NCBI RefSeq assembly: GCF_025118155.1
Contig: NW_026251401.1
Location: 513,501 to 577,500 of the forward strand
Source: Cokeromyces recurvatus
Lineage: Eukaryota; Mucoromycota; Mucoromycetes; Mucorales; Mucoraceae
Reading direction: 5' to 3'
Length of the DNA: 64,000 nucleotides
Shown: in pieces, positions 48,201 to 59,511 of the stretch
How positions within the stretch are numbered: the stretch's first letter is position 1
Layout of the letters: each line of letters begins with the position of its first letter
Translations under genes and position numbers: made by a program
The notes under the pieces: generated by a model
The model's database searches: none
The model's input: only the letters and a program-made list of their open reading frames with translations
What the model was told of the DNA's origin: nothing

Positions 48201-51200
48201 ATGAAGGAGGCTTATGTGACTTTAGTTGCAACTGACTCTTATGCTGCAGGAGCACTTGTCTTGTTTCATAAATTAAGTGAGCTCGGCTCTAAGAAAGATC
48301 AAGTCTGCTTAATTACACCTAATATATCACTTTGTGTACAAGACACATTAAAAAAGGTTTGTACACAAGTCATCATGGTAGACTTATTGCGTTCAACGGA
48401 TAAGAAAAATCTTGAATTACTCGGTCGTCCTGAACTGGATATCACTTTTACTAAAATACATCTTTGGCGTTTAACACAATATTCAAAACTTGTTTTCTTG
48501 GATGCTGACTGTTTTCCATTAAAGTCAGATGTGGATAAACTCTTTGACCATCCTTCATTTTCTGCTGCCCCTGATGCAGGTTGGCCTGATTGCTTTAATT
48601 CTGGTGTCTTTGTTACTGTGCCTTCCGAAAAGATATATCAAGACTTAATTCAACTTGCATCCGAAAATGGTTCTTTTGATGGTAAGTTGCCTTTTTTTTT
48701 TATCTATATAAACATATGTGTATATAAACCCCTCCCCTTCCCTCCTCCCCCCCAAAGATGATCTAATATTATCTAAAATAAGAGAAACTCTAATCAATCA
48801 TATGGTGCTTTTTTCCTTTTTTCTATTTTTCATTAATGTCATTTAGGCGGAGATCAGGGACTTTTAAACACTTACTTCAGCACTTGGTGTAATTTACCTT
48901 CTCACCGTTTACCATTCACTTTTAATACTACACCTACTGCACAATATGGGTAAGTTTTTTTTTTAAAAAAAAAGGAATTATGGAAAGATTAAAGTCATTA
49001 AAGGGAAAAAAATAACGTCTAATTTCTTTCTATTTATTAGTTATGCACCTGCTCATAATCAATTTGGCCGAAATATTTCTATTTTCCATTTCATTGGAGA
49101 AAATAAACCATGGAAATATCAACGATTCGCCGACGGTAAAGTATTACCTTTAGGTAATACATGGGAAGGTATTAAAGAGATGGTTCAAGAATGGTGGAAT
49201 ACTTGGGATAAATTTTATGGACGCGTAAAGTATTATCATATTGAAATCATATATTTTCGTTGTACCTTTTGATAATCAAGGGTTTTTTTTGTGTGTGTGT
49301 CTGTGTGTGTGTCTGTGTGTGTATTAAACTTTATTTTAATTCCGATCTTAACAGATTTCACCTTATCATTTATTATCTGGTAAATTCATTGAAGAGTTTG
49401 ATGATGGATTTCAAACATGTCCTATTGTACCTTTTGATGAAAACGTGAAAAATGCTTGGGAAAATCAAAATATTAAAGTATATGATGAACGTAGACAAAC
49501 TAAACCTATGCCTCCTATTTCTCATATTACCATTGGTCAACCTGACTGGTTAAAGGAAGAATTACTAAGAAGTGAACAGCAAAAGAAGCAAGAAGAGGAG
49601 GTAATTAATAGGCGTTTTTTTTAAAATGATGATTATTTCTATCATTTCTTCTTTTTTTTTGTTTTGTTTTCTCATTCTATATACATGTATATATTTTATA
49701 GCGAAAACGTGAAGAAGAACGTCAAAAGAGAGAACAAGCAGAGAAAGAAGAACGTCAAAGGAGAGAACAAGCAGAGAAAGAACAACGTCAACGTCAAGAA
49801 AGGGAAGAACATGATCGCTTACAAAAAGAACAACACACTCAAGAAGATGTTCCCAACAAAAATAACCATTATAGTATGATTGAATGGGATCCCGCTCATC
49901 AAGAACCACCCAAGACGGGAAAGTTAAGTGCTAATATTCCCGATTTGTCCAATTATACAAACGTGTGGGACCAACCTCTTGACGTCCAACAGAGTCATAC
50001 ATGGGTTGCACCTGTACATCATCCTGAGCCTGAAATCTTATCTAAGCCCGAATATTCTAATTATCATCCCGACGATTATGCTCCAGATGCTCATTATTCA
50101 CCTATTCATACCAATTATCCTTCTCATCAACAAGAATATCCTCAAGAACAACACCACCACTACCAAGAAGAGCATCATGAAGAAGAACATTACCAAGAAC
50201 AATATTATCAGGAACAACATCATCAAGAAGAGCATCATCAAGAAGAGCATCATCAAGAAGAACATCAATCGGAATTTCATCAAGAAGAGAATCATCAAAA
50301 AGAACATTACCAAGAGGAACATCGTCAAGAAGAGCAACATCATGAAGAACCCATTTATTACTCTTCTTTCCCTTGGGAGTCAAATCCAGATCATTTTCCT
50401 CCTCCTTCTCGTATATGGTTAGATGAACAACCGCATCATGAACCTGAACATCATCATGAACCTGAACAACATCATGAACCTGAACATCATCATCATGAGC
50501 CTGAACATCATCATCATGAGCCTGAACATCATCATTATGAATCCAGTAAGTTACTCGAATATTTTTTTTTTGAAAGACAGGACCAATTAAGTTATCTTTA
50601 TCTTATATAGAATCGAATGAAGAGCAATATATAGTCGAGTCTAATTCAATTCCTCAAGAAGAAAATAATCAAACGGAATCTGTTCGACAACCTGAAATGG
50701 AAAAGTAAGTATAACTTTCAAAATGATTATGTATGTATGTATGTATGTATGTTTATTTAATATATATTTTTTATTTTCTATTGTCTTAGTCAAATACGTG
50801 AGTTACAAATATCTCATCAAGAGGAGCAATATCCTCTTGTAACCGAATCCAAACACATATTAGAAGAGGATCCAAATCTATTTGCTATTGATAAATTGAT
50901 GAGCCCCTCTGCACAAACCAAGATTGAAGAATTTATTGCTTCCTTGATAGAAGAAGAACAGGATGATAATGATATCAGTGATCGTGATCTAATTCCGATC
51001 AATTTTAAGCCTACAAGCCGACTTCACACCGGTATGTATACACCTTCACCAGGTAGTAGTCGCCAAGGAAGTCGTTCGAACAGTCGAAGAACAAGTGTGT
51101 CCTCTAGTAGACGTAATTCAGTCTACTATAGTAGCAATAAATCTACTCAACCAGCAGAGGCCCTCTCACCTGAGACGCCCATCAACAGAACCTATCCTAT

Positions 51201-52926
51201 TTTGCCTGAGAATGAACAACCAATACAGCAATCGAATATGTTTGCCTCTGCTGATTCCTCATCCTCTATGTATAATCGAAAGACACCTTATACATCTGCC
51301 GCTGTCACACCTGTTGCTCGCGTATCACCCGAAGAGCGTGACGATTACAGCCAATACGATTACTTTGGCTCCGATTTGACGACTACGTCAAATCCCGATT
51401 TTTTATATAACCATCAGTATTCCTTAGCAGATTCCCTGGCGGCTTTAGAATCAAGTTTAACCAAGGAGGAATGGGATCCAGAGAGGGCATTGACAGAACT
51501 GAAGGAACATAGTGAAGGGATGGTCTTACGTCAATCTCTCAAGGATGCACTTGCAACATCATCTCATCCATTAGAGGATAAAAAGGGCGTGCAAAAAGAT
51601 GACGACGACATGGATGCTATTGACCTCTTGCCTCCTCCTGCTGCTGCTGCTGCTACTGCTCAACAAGCCAAGAAAGAGGGTCAAAAATCATCATCATCAT
51701 GGGATGAGGAAGAAGTCTGTGAATCTCCAAACGCTCCTATCTCAGACGAATCCTCTCCTCGTACCCCTTTAATACGTAGCATGTCGAATTCGGATTTGTC
51801 CAAGGAGATTGCTATAGAAAAGGAAAGATATCGTCAGCAAAGAGCTTCATTGATGTTGGCTCAACCTCAAGCCGCTGTGGCCTCCATGTTGGAAGCAGAA
51901 CTTGATTTATCTCGTGGTACTTTATTTAAACGACGTTATTATGATGACATTATTGTGGACCCCGATTTGGCTGTTGATGAGAAAGATAGTCTACTAGTGG
52001 AACCTACTTCTACTATTAACGCTTCGTTGGTAAAGAAGCCAACTGAGTTAACGGCATCTAAGGTGGCTATGAGTGGCGATGATGAGGATAAAGAGGAGGA
52101 AGAGGATATCTTGTTTGTGCCACCTATTGATCAAAATATTGCCTTTTATGATGACTGTGTGATTAGAGAATCACAAAGACGTCTTAGGGCTCTGGTCATT
52201 GGCGAAAATGATGATTCTGAATTATCATCATTAGATATAACGATGCCTCTACCTATTGCTACAGGTACTCATCATACACAATTGAATGTGTCAAAGCAAC
52301 CCCTTCATATGTACCAACGTGATGAAACAAAAAATGATCCTCAACCCTTTGGATTGTCATGGAATAGTAGAGCCTACGAATCAAACTTTGGATTTGACGA
52401 AAAACATAAACTTCATATCTATCGACCTGAGCTCGTGTTGAGTCAAGATGCAGCAGCTGAAATTCAATCGTTCAATCCCGAGATTGAGCTTGTGAAAACA
52501 GAGGACCCTATTACAAAAAGAAAAAATCGATTAGCAGCAGCGAAAAAAATGAAAGAAGAACAGCAAGAAGAAGAGGATCCAACTGTAGTTTGCTGTAAAG
52601 AAAAGGCTCCTGAACAGTCAGCGATGACAGAGAAAAAAGAAGAAAAGGATCCGAATGTAGTTTATTGTAAAGAAAAGGCTCCTGAACAGTCAGCTGTGAA
52701 AGAAGAACAGCAAGAAGAAAAGGATCCAAATGTAGTTTGCTGTAAAGAAAAGGCTCCTGAACAGTCAGCGATGACAGAGAAAAAAGAAGAAGAAGAACCT
52801 CAAAAGAAGATTAAAAATACTTCAGTCCGTTCGACTGATAAAAGAAAAAAAAGAAAAGAAATTCAAAAAAGCAGAAGAATCGTAGAAGATAATGAAAAAG
52901 GATTTATTAGCATAGAGTGCATCATA

Positions 52927-52971
<45 letters not shown>

Positions 52972-53028
52972 ATCAAATACTACTGTATCTACATCATTTT
53001 ATTAAATTCCCTTCCATGCATAAAATAA
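48201..53028 (+). CDS. Glycogenin with very long low-complexity C-terminal tail
   Basis: Seven exons: 48201-48681, 48847-48949, 49041-49224, 49355-49600, 49702-50545, 50611-50704 and 50790-53028, 1396 residues. The GT8 domain (residues 1-270) opens MKEAYVTLVATDSYAAGALV, has the Mn-binding DxD in FLDADCFPL (101-103), DQGLLNTYF, and ISIFHFIGENKPWKY. In PTAQYGYAPAH, Tyr194 aligns by eye with the autoglucosylated tyrosine of animal glycogenin. The tail has a charged coiled coil (RKREEERQKREQ), a His/Glu-rich repeat (about 50140-50545), Ser/Arg-rich segments and a tandem KEKAPEQSA repeat near the end. The last codons run into a poly(A) tract, so the real C terminus may differ. It primes glycogen synthesis from UDP-glucose. 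Confidence 0.88.
50140..50545 (+). repeat. His/Glu-rich coding repeat in glycogenin
   Basis: Tandem HHQEEHHQEEH-type units (50150-50345) followed by HHEPEHHHEPE-type units (50432-50538). The tract gives long open frames on all readings, so the antisense frames here are shadows. Confidence 0.85.
52555..52795 (+). repeat. Tandem KEKAPEQSA protein repeat
   Basis: Three units of about 25 residues, each with a DPxVVxCKEKAPEQSA core, preceded by alternating EEQQEE and TEKKEE linkers. Confidence 0.85.
52929..52969. repeat. Poly(A) tract of 41 nt at the end of the glycogenin frame
   Basis: Reads as a Lys run in the current frame; a one-base length change would move the stop codon. Confidence 0.9.
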
Positions 53029-53273
53029 ATAGATCATATATAATTATACAACATTGTAACTATATCTACTTTATATGTCAGAATCAATTACACGACATAT
53101 TGTCTTTATTATGTACATATATACATATATTCATATGTATGTATATATGTATTAATAATTATACAACTATTATTATCATTAAAAAAGAAAGTGCGTTTAT
53201 TATAGTACATGAATTACATTATCAACCAGTATTTTACGTATGAAATGAAATGGATTGAAAAAAAAGCTATTGT

Positions 53274-55376
53274 TTATTGTAGAGTAGTTAACCGAGCAGA
53301 GACTGCTTTCCAGAGTCGATCAACTACCAATGCATGACGTCTTCTAATACTTAATTCATCCTCTTCTTCGTCTTCGTACTCTTCTTCGTCTTCGTACTCT
53401 TCTTCGTCTTCGTACTCTTCTTCGTCTTCATCCTCTTCTTCGTCTTCATCCTCTTCTTCATCTTTGTTATCAGCACCTTTAATTTTTAAATCTTTGATTA
53501 AATCCACCAAATTTGCATAAGGAGACTTGATATTTTCATCTTCTAACTCATGAGGTGAATGATGTGGTTCATTCAAGATGGTATGATAATTATTGTTAGA
53601 AGGAGAGCTAGCAGTATTAATAATAATAGGAGATACATCTTCTTTAACCTTGTCTTTCTTTTCAGGTTCAGCTTTATCAGATACGGTCTTCTTGGTATCA
53701 TCTAATTTTACATGATCCTTTTGCTTTTTATATGTTGGTGTTACTTTAGCAGAAGAAAAGACGTTTATCATATGTATTAACTCCTTTTTGTTTTCAAAGC
53801 TAGCAGAATTAGTAGAGGCGTCCATGACAGGTGTAAGAGCAACATGAGTTTCTTGTTGACTTGCTTCAAATACAGTAGCTTTTTCTGGTTTAGTCTTAGT
53901 CTTTGTGGTATTTACATCAATAGACATAGAAGGTGATAGCATAGAGTTATTATTATAAAGAGGTGAGTGAATATATCCTGGAGACCAGAATTGAGGTTGA
54001 ATAGTTATGCTATTCTTATCATCTTCATCATAAGAAGGTGTATGAACGACAGAAGATTCACTTGCAGACGTAGTCTGTTGAATAGAAGGAGATAAAAATA
54101 TGTTCTGTGTGTCAGTGAGTGTATTGTAGGTTGAAGGACTATCATGATTAAGTAACTGAGAGGTCAAATCATTTATAACTCGTTCATCTTCCTCTACTAC
54201 TAACTTTGGATATAAGTCATAATTATTAGTAGTTGATAATTGTGGCTGTTGAAATAAATCAACATTATTGTTTAAAATATCAGGATAAATATTTTCTTCA
54301 GTATTGATGTTAGCAGACAATTGTTCAAGCCAATTATGTAAGGCAGGAATAGAATCTGGTTCACAGGGTAAATTCCAATTATTTTGTTGTTCCAATATGG
54401 GAGCGATTGAATTTAATTTTTCCATCATATCTATTATTATTATTTACTCAATAAAAATGTCTTGGTTAATTCCGCCAAGATTTTTTTTTTTTTTACCTGT
54501 ATCATAAGTCGGAGAGGCTTGATTATACAAGACATCGTCAATAAAATCTTGAACTGGATCTTGTTGTAAGTAACCAGAATTAAAATATTCTTCATCTGTT
54601 TCTGGATATAATTTATGGCTTTCATTGTCTTCAAGTGAGAAACTAGGGCTACTACGCAAAGATAATAGATCTGATAACAGCAAAGAGTAAAAAAAAAAAT
54701 GTTATTGAATAAATATCATACGTATAAATTTATATTTTATATTTGTATTACCTTTATTAGAAGAAAGATGAGTATACTTTGTTGAAGAAGAAGAATTTGT
54801 TGATGCAATTGTATTTGCTGTCTTTCTTCTTCTTCTTCTGACTGGCTTGTAGCCAGGCTGATTACTTAACAAAGAAGCTATATGTATATAAATATGTATT
54901 AGTTATTATTATTGTTTGTTTTATAGGTATTTTTTTTTTTTTTACCTTGATGCTCTGCTGTATGAATTCTTTCATGTTTTTTCAAATCTTGAGGTCGTTT
55001 AAATGCTTTACTACAAATCTACATAAAGTGTTAAAAAACGATTTTTTTTTCTACAAAAAAAAAAAAAAAAGACTTACTGAACATTGATGAGCTATAAGAT
55101 GAGTACATTAGCAATGTTAATATAAATGAAAAGCATTAGGTGTACATATATATATATATATTTACGTTTTAAAGGTACATGCACTCTTACATGACTTGCG
55201 AGATGATCTCGTTTAGCTGCAACAGTACCACAATTGTTCCATTGACATTGTAAACATAAATTGTTAGTTGCTTTTCGTCCTATATGCTTCTCTGATAAAT
55301 GGGTAAATAGGTCTTCGGCACTTGTGCAACTTTCTTCACAATTTGACCATTGACAAGGAAAAACTGTTTGTATCAT
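53274..55376 (-). CDS. RIM101: PacC/RIM101 pH-response transcription factor
   Basis: Six exons: 55376-55166, 55091-55078, 55018-54946, 54877-54752, 54670-54497 and 54430-53274, 584 residues. Three zinc fingers: [19 protein letters not shown] with [30 protein letters not shown] with VRVHVPLK, and [17 protein letters not shown]. These are diagnostic of PacC. A basic patch (VRRRRRKT) follows. Two YPx(I/L) motifs, YPDI (about residue 248) and YPKL (about 273), match the PalA/Rim20 docking sites that flank the processing site in PacC. The C-terminal acidic repeat contains [11 protein letters not shown]. It is expected to be proteolytically activated at alkaline pH. Exon 2 is only 14 nt and supplies the first zinc-binding Cys of finger 3. 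Confidence 0.92.
53352..53462 (-). repeat. Acidic coding repeat in PacC (18-nt units)
   Basis: Tandem TCTTCGTCTTCGTACTCT-type units, encoding repeats of EDEEEY. Confidence 0.85.
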
Positions 55377-55686
55377 TTGTTAAAAATCAATGCTTACAAA
55401 AAAAAAAAAAATAAAATAAAATAAAAAGGGAAATTTATAGATAAATAAAAATACCAAAGAAAAGCTTATTTAATGCTTTATCTTTTTCTTAATTTAAAGT
55501 CAGCAATACAAGAAAAAAAAAAGCTGTAAATGTTGAATCTTTACTATTGTTTCAAAAAAGAAAATAAACAAAAGCAATTACAGTAATAAAAACCGTGTTT
55601 TTATTTAATTTCTTGTGTGTTTTACAAGAAAAACTCTATAATAAAGACAAGAGAAGAAAGGGTATACAACATAATAAATAAATAGA
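55377..55686. other. Intergenic between PacC start and MSS4 end
   Basis: Likely PacC promoter region; AT-rich with no other gene seen. I could not point to PacC sites (GCCARG) in it. Confidence 0.5.
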
Positions 55687-56992
55687 TTATTGAGTCTTTT
55701 TGGTATTCACAGTTACTACATTTTCCATAAATTCAATAAAACGTTCACCATAAGCTTCAGGATGAATGGCTGATATAGTTTTCTAATCATAATAAAAATA
55801 AACAAAGGTTGGCTGAATAAGTTCAATTGTTATTTACCTTATTTTGTGTAAAGCTTTTCAAAAAATGCTCTGTTTTCTTTACAAAATTATAAGGAGTTAA
55901 TATATCAATGATTCCTAAGAAATAAAGCATATTCGTTGTTTGATTATTTTCATCCGTTGATCTAAATCCACCTTCTTCTGAATAAAAAATACAAAATTTT
56001 CGCCTAAATTTAAATTAAGGAAACAAAAATTCAATTCAATTTTTTTTTTTCAACTACTGCTGCTATTATTATTATTTACTCATCAAATGGTGTCTCTGGT
56101 AATTGAGAAGAATCAAGCTGTACAGGATTCACATTCTTAATAGCTTTTCTAACTATATCCGCTTTACTTTCTCTTCTGTACTTTGCTGACATTGTTCTTG
56201 TTTGTGGCTATATAAAGTAATAATAATAGGAGTAAGGATTATATTAAATTTTCTTTTTCCTCTTCTAATACTTTTTACCGATACAAATTGAAGATGCGTA
56301 TCCCTTATTCCTTCTGTATTTCCTTTAACCATATCATGAATCCCAATCAATAAACTATAATCCATAATATTCAGTTTAGATAACAACTATAATATAATTT
56401 CAGTATGTATATATATATGTAATTTATATGATTTATATTATATAGTTATCTATTTTCTACCTTCACGTCTCTATTTAATTGTGATATCAACATATTTCGT
56501 TTAATTGTTCCAAATTCCAGTTTTTTCCCCCTTTCTACCCAATTTAAATCTTTTAAAACTGCATGTGGATTTTTAGCGATCTCTTCAGCAGATGTCAATC
56601 GACCAAAGGTGGATCCTTTTAGATCATAAGTTTCATGAACATCTTTGTTGCTTGGAAATACGTTGCCCATAACAACAAAATGAATTTTTCTACCATGAGG
56701 TAACTTAATACGATGTAGTCCATAATATCGACATAATAATGTGTTTGGATTATTACATACATGCTATGTATATACATATATATATCTGTTAATCCACAAT
56801 GTTATATAGAATAGATCAATGTACCTCATAATAGTGCTTAAGTATCTTTCTCATAAATTTATGTTCAGTATGATGTATTGTCTTGATGATAAATCGATAA
56901 TCTCTTGAATAATAGAAAAAACTTCCACTTTTACCAGGTGAACCTAATTCTGATAAAATATATTTGTTTGTCAATGACATCTTATATATATG

Positions 56993-57025
<33 letters not shown>

Positions 57026-57263
57026 ATATAGAAATATTAGAGCCATCATATAACTGAGATATAAATATAAATATAGATGTAGATATATATATATTTACCA
57101 TGTAATCAGCTGCATCAATATGAAATTGTTCTCTCAAATAGCGAAACACCCAAGGAGCATAATCTTTGAATTTAAAGTCATACTTGACACCTGGAGTCAA
57201 TTCATTACCAGTACTAAAAGTTAATAATATACATGTAAGTGACTTTCTTTTTCCCTCTCTTTC

Positions 57264-57295
<32 letters not shown>

Positions 57296-58174
57296 CTCTT
57301 CTTAATAAATATCAATATTACATATCAAATACTAATTTATGTGCTGCAGTAAAATCATCATCAATTAAAGTCTTTTGCATTTTTGCAGATACTCGACCTA
57401 CCTATTATTATACCAACCATTAATTCATAATCATGTTAATGTATATCTATGTTTTCTTTTTCTTTTTTACTTACAGCAATTCGAATGCCTGTTAACATAT
57501 CGTACCTATAATAGATAACCCGAAAAATTGGATTAATTTAAATAGTTCATTTCATTTACATCTATAATAACATACATAAGTTGATAATTACGATGTCCTT
57601 CCGCTACTCGAGTACCAATCAGTACACGACCGTCGTCGTCATCGTCATCATCATCGTAACGATATTGTTGTAGTCTTCTGGATGTTCTTCGAGCTTGTCT
57701 TCTTGCTTTGATTTCAGATTCCAATGCAGCTTGTTCTTCTGGATCTAAATGCCCTAAATCGGGGGTAGTTGTACGACGAAAATGAGATAATGAAGAAGTA
57801 GTAGGAGGAGGAGGAGGAAAAAATGAGTAGGATTGTTTCTGATGTTGATCATGGTATTCGGAGTTAAAAATATGAGATGATGAGGATAATGGTCTCTTTT
57901 TTTTTTTTTGATTATTCAAGATAGTTGAAGAAGACGAAAGAGGCAAAGGATTTGACTGCGTAGTTTTTAATGGATAAAAGAATCCTTCTTCACTCTCTTT
58001 TATTGTTGACTTGTGGTGATAATGATTGTCTGCTGTAACAATAGTATGATTATTTATTAAAGAAGGTGATCTTTTTGTATCTAAAACTTCTTGTTCTTTA
58101 TCATGACTAACTATTTTTTTATTAGTTGTTATTACCGTTAACGGTCGATATTGCTGAATTGTTGAAGGTGACAT
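55687..58174 (-). CDS. MSS4: Phosphatidylinositol-4-phosphate 5-kinase (MSS4)
   Basis: Ten exons: 58174-57576, 57505-57475, 57401-57322, 57213-57099, 56980-56825, 56763-56461, 56386-56279, 56207-56080, 56003-55838 and 55782-55687; 593 residues. The N-terminal 200 residues are disordered and end in an Asp run. The kinase core has [43 protein letters not shown] (glycine-loop region), RFIIKTI (nucleotide-binding Lys), [30 protein letters not shown] (catalytic Asp) and [13 protein letters not shown] (activation loop end, specificity region). It makes PI(4,5)P2 at the plasma membrane for actin and cell-wall signalling. Exon 2 is a 31-nt mini-exon. Divergent from KAP120, 807 nt away. Confidence 0.95.
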
Positions 58175-58981
58175 TTATTTATTTTGAAATGAAGGAAAGA
58201 ATGGAATGGAATTAGAAAGAAGAGGTAAAAATTTCCTATAGAAAAAAGAAAAAAAAATATAGGAGACAAAAAAAAAAAAAAAAAAAAAAAAAAAAGATTT
58301 AAGCTTATTTTTTTTATTTTTTTGGATTTTAAGAAGCCTTCCTAATTATTGTATGTACGCTTTTTATTATTATTATTTTGTCCAATCAAATACAAGTATT
58401 TTAAACATTGGATTTGTCTAGTTCAATTCATAATACATCATCACCTTTGCAAAGACTATAGTGAATTATACTTATTTCGAAGGAATATTCGAATGGAGTT
58501 TATACCGATAAGTTTGATATTACAAAACAAATTCCCTTTATTTCCTCTTTTTAATCAAGTCTTTTGTTCAATAATAAAACCAGGAATTATCCATTTGAGT
58601 TATTATCGGCCTTACAACAAAAGACTTTTAACTATCAGTTCATTTTTTTTTGTTAAACTCAATACTATCATTGTTGATGAGGATAGACTTTTACATGCCT
58701 TCCATCTCTTTTCAAACGCTACTGCTTACTAATAGTAATAAACTACTCGATTAAATCTTCTTTTTGGTTATTTATTCAACTAGAAAATGCACTTTGCATA
58801 AGCTAACTTGCCCATCAACCATTAATATACAAAAACTCAATGTATTTTTACTCTTCTTTAGTGACTTTGATAATTTTCACTTTAATTGAAAATTTTATTG
58901 TTAAATTTATTTGGAACACATTATATAAATCTTTTTTTTTTCTTTTTGTTTCTTTTGCAGTCCTAAAAAAATAAAATAAAA
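58175..58981. other. Intergenic between divergent MSS4 and KAP120
   Basis: Includes a poly(A) tract near 58269-58294. The 127-codon open frame at 58349-58732 has no recognisable motif and AT-driven composition; I treat it as chance. Confidence 0.5.
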
Positions 58982-59462
58982 ATGAATGAAGCCAAGATAC
59001 AACTTCTTGGTGTACTTCGAGAAGCTACTTCTCAAGATTATCAACGCATAAGACAAGCTGAAAATATGTTGAAACAATGGGAAAATGAGCCAAGTTTCTT
59101 TGCCACTTTACAGGTAAATAAATACACGAATATGCCCCCCAATATCTTTATCATTGACAATGGATAATTTAGGATATATTCTACGATCGTTCTATTGAAC
59201 ATGATATCCGTTTCTTAAGCGGTATCTATCTTAAAAATGGTATTGATCGATTTTGGAGAAGAACAGCTAAAAAGTAAAGTAAAAAAGAAAAAAAAAATCA
59301 AATGAAATCAAATAAAATAATACTCATGCATACATTTTATTTACTTAGTCCTATTCAACCTGAAGAAAAGAAAGCAATTCGTCAACGTTTACTTCAATTC
59401 ATTGACGAACCAAGTAAAAAGGTAAATATTGATGTATATCTATTAAATAACAAAATTGAATG

Positions 59463-59511
<49 letters not shown>

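Noticed and set aside
50098..50383. Antisense hydrophobic and acidic frames over the glycogenin repeat
   Set aside because: They are complementary readings of the His/Glu repeat, not independent genes.
52510..52730. Antisense 72-codon frame over the KEKAPEQSA repeat
   Set aside because: Repeat-driven shadow of the glycogenin tail.
58349..58732. 127-codon open frame between MSS4 and KAP120
   Set aside because: AT-driven composition, no motif, no splice partners, and it lies in a divergent promoter region.
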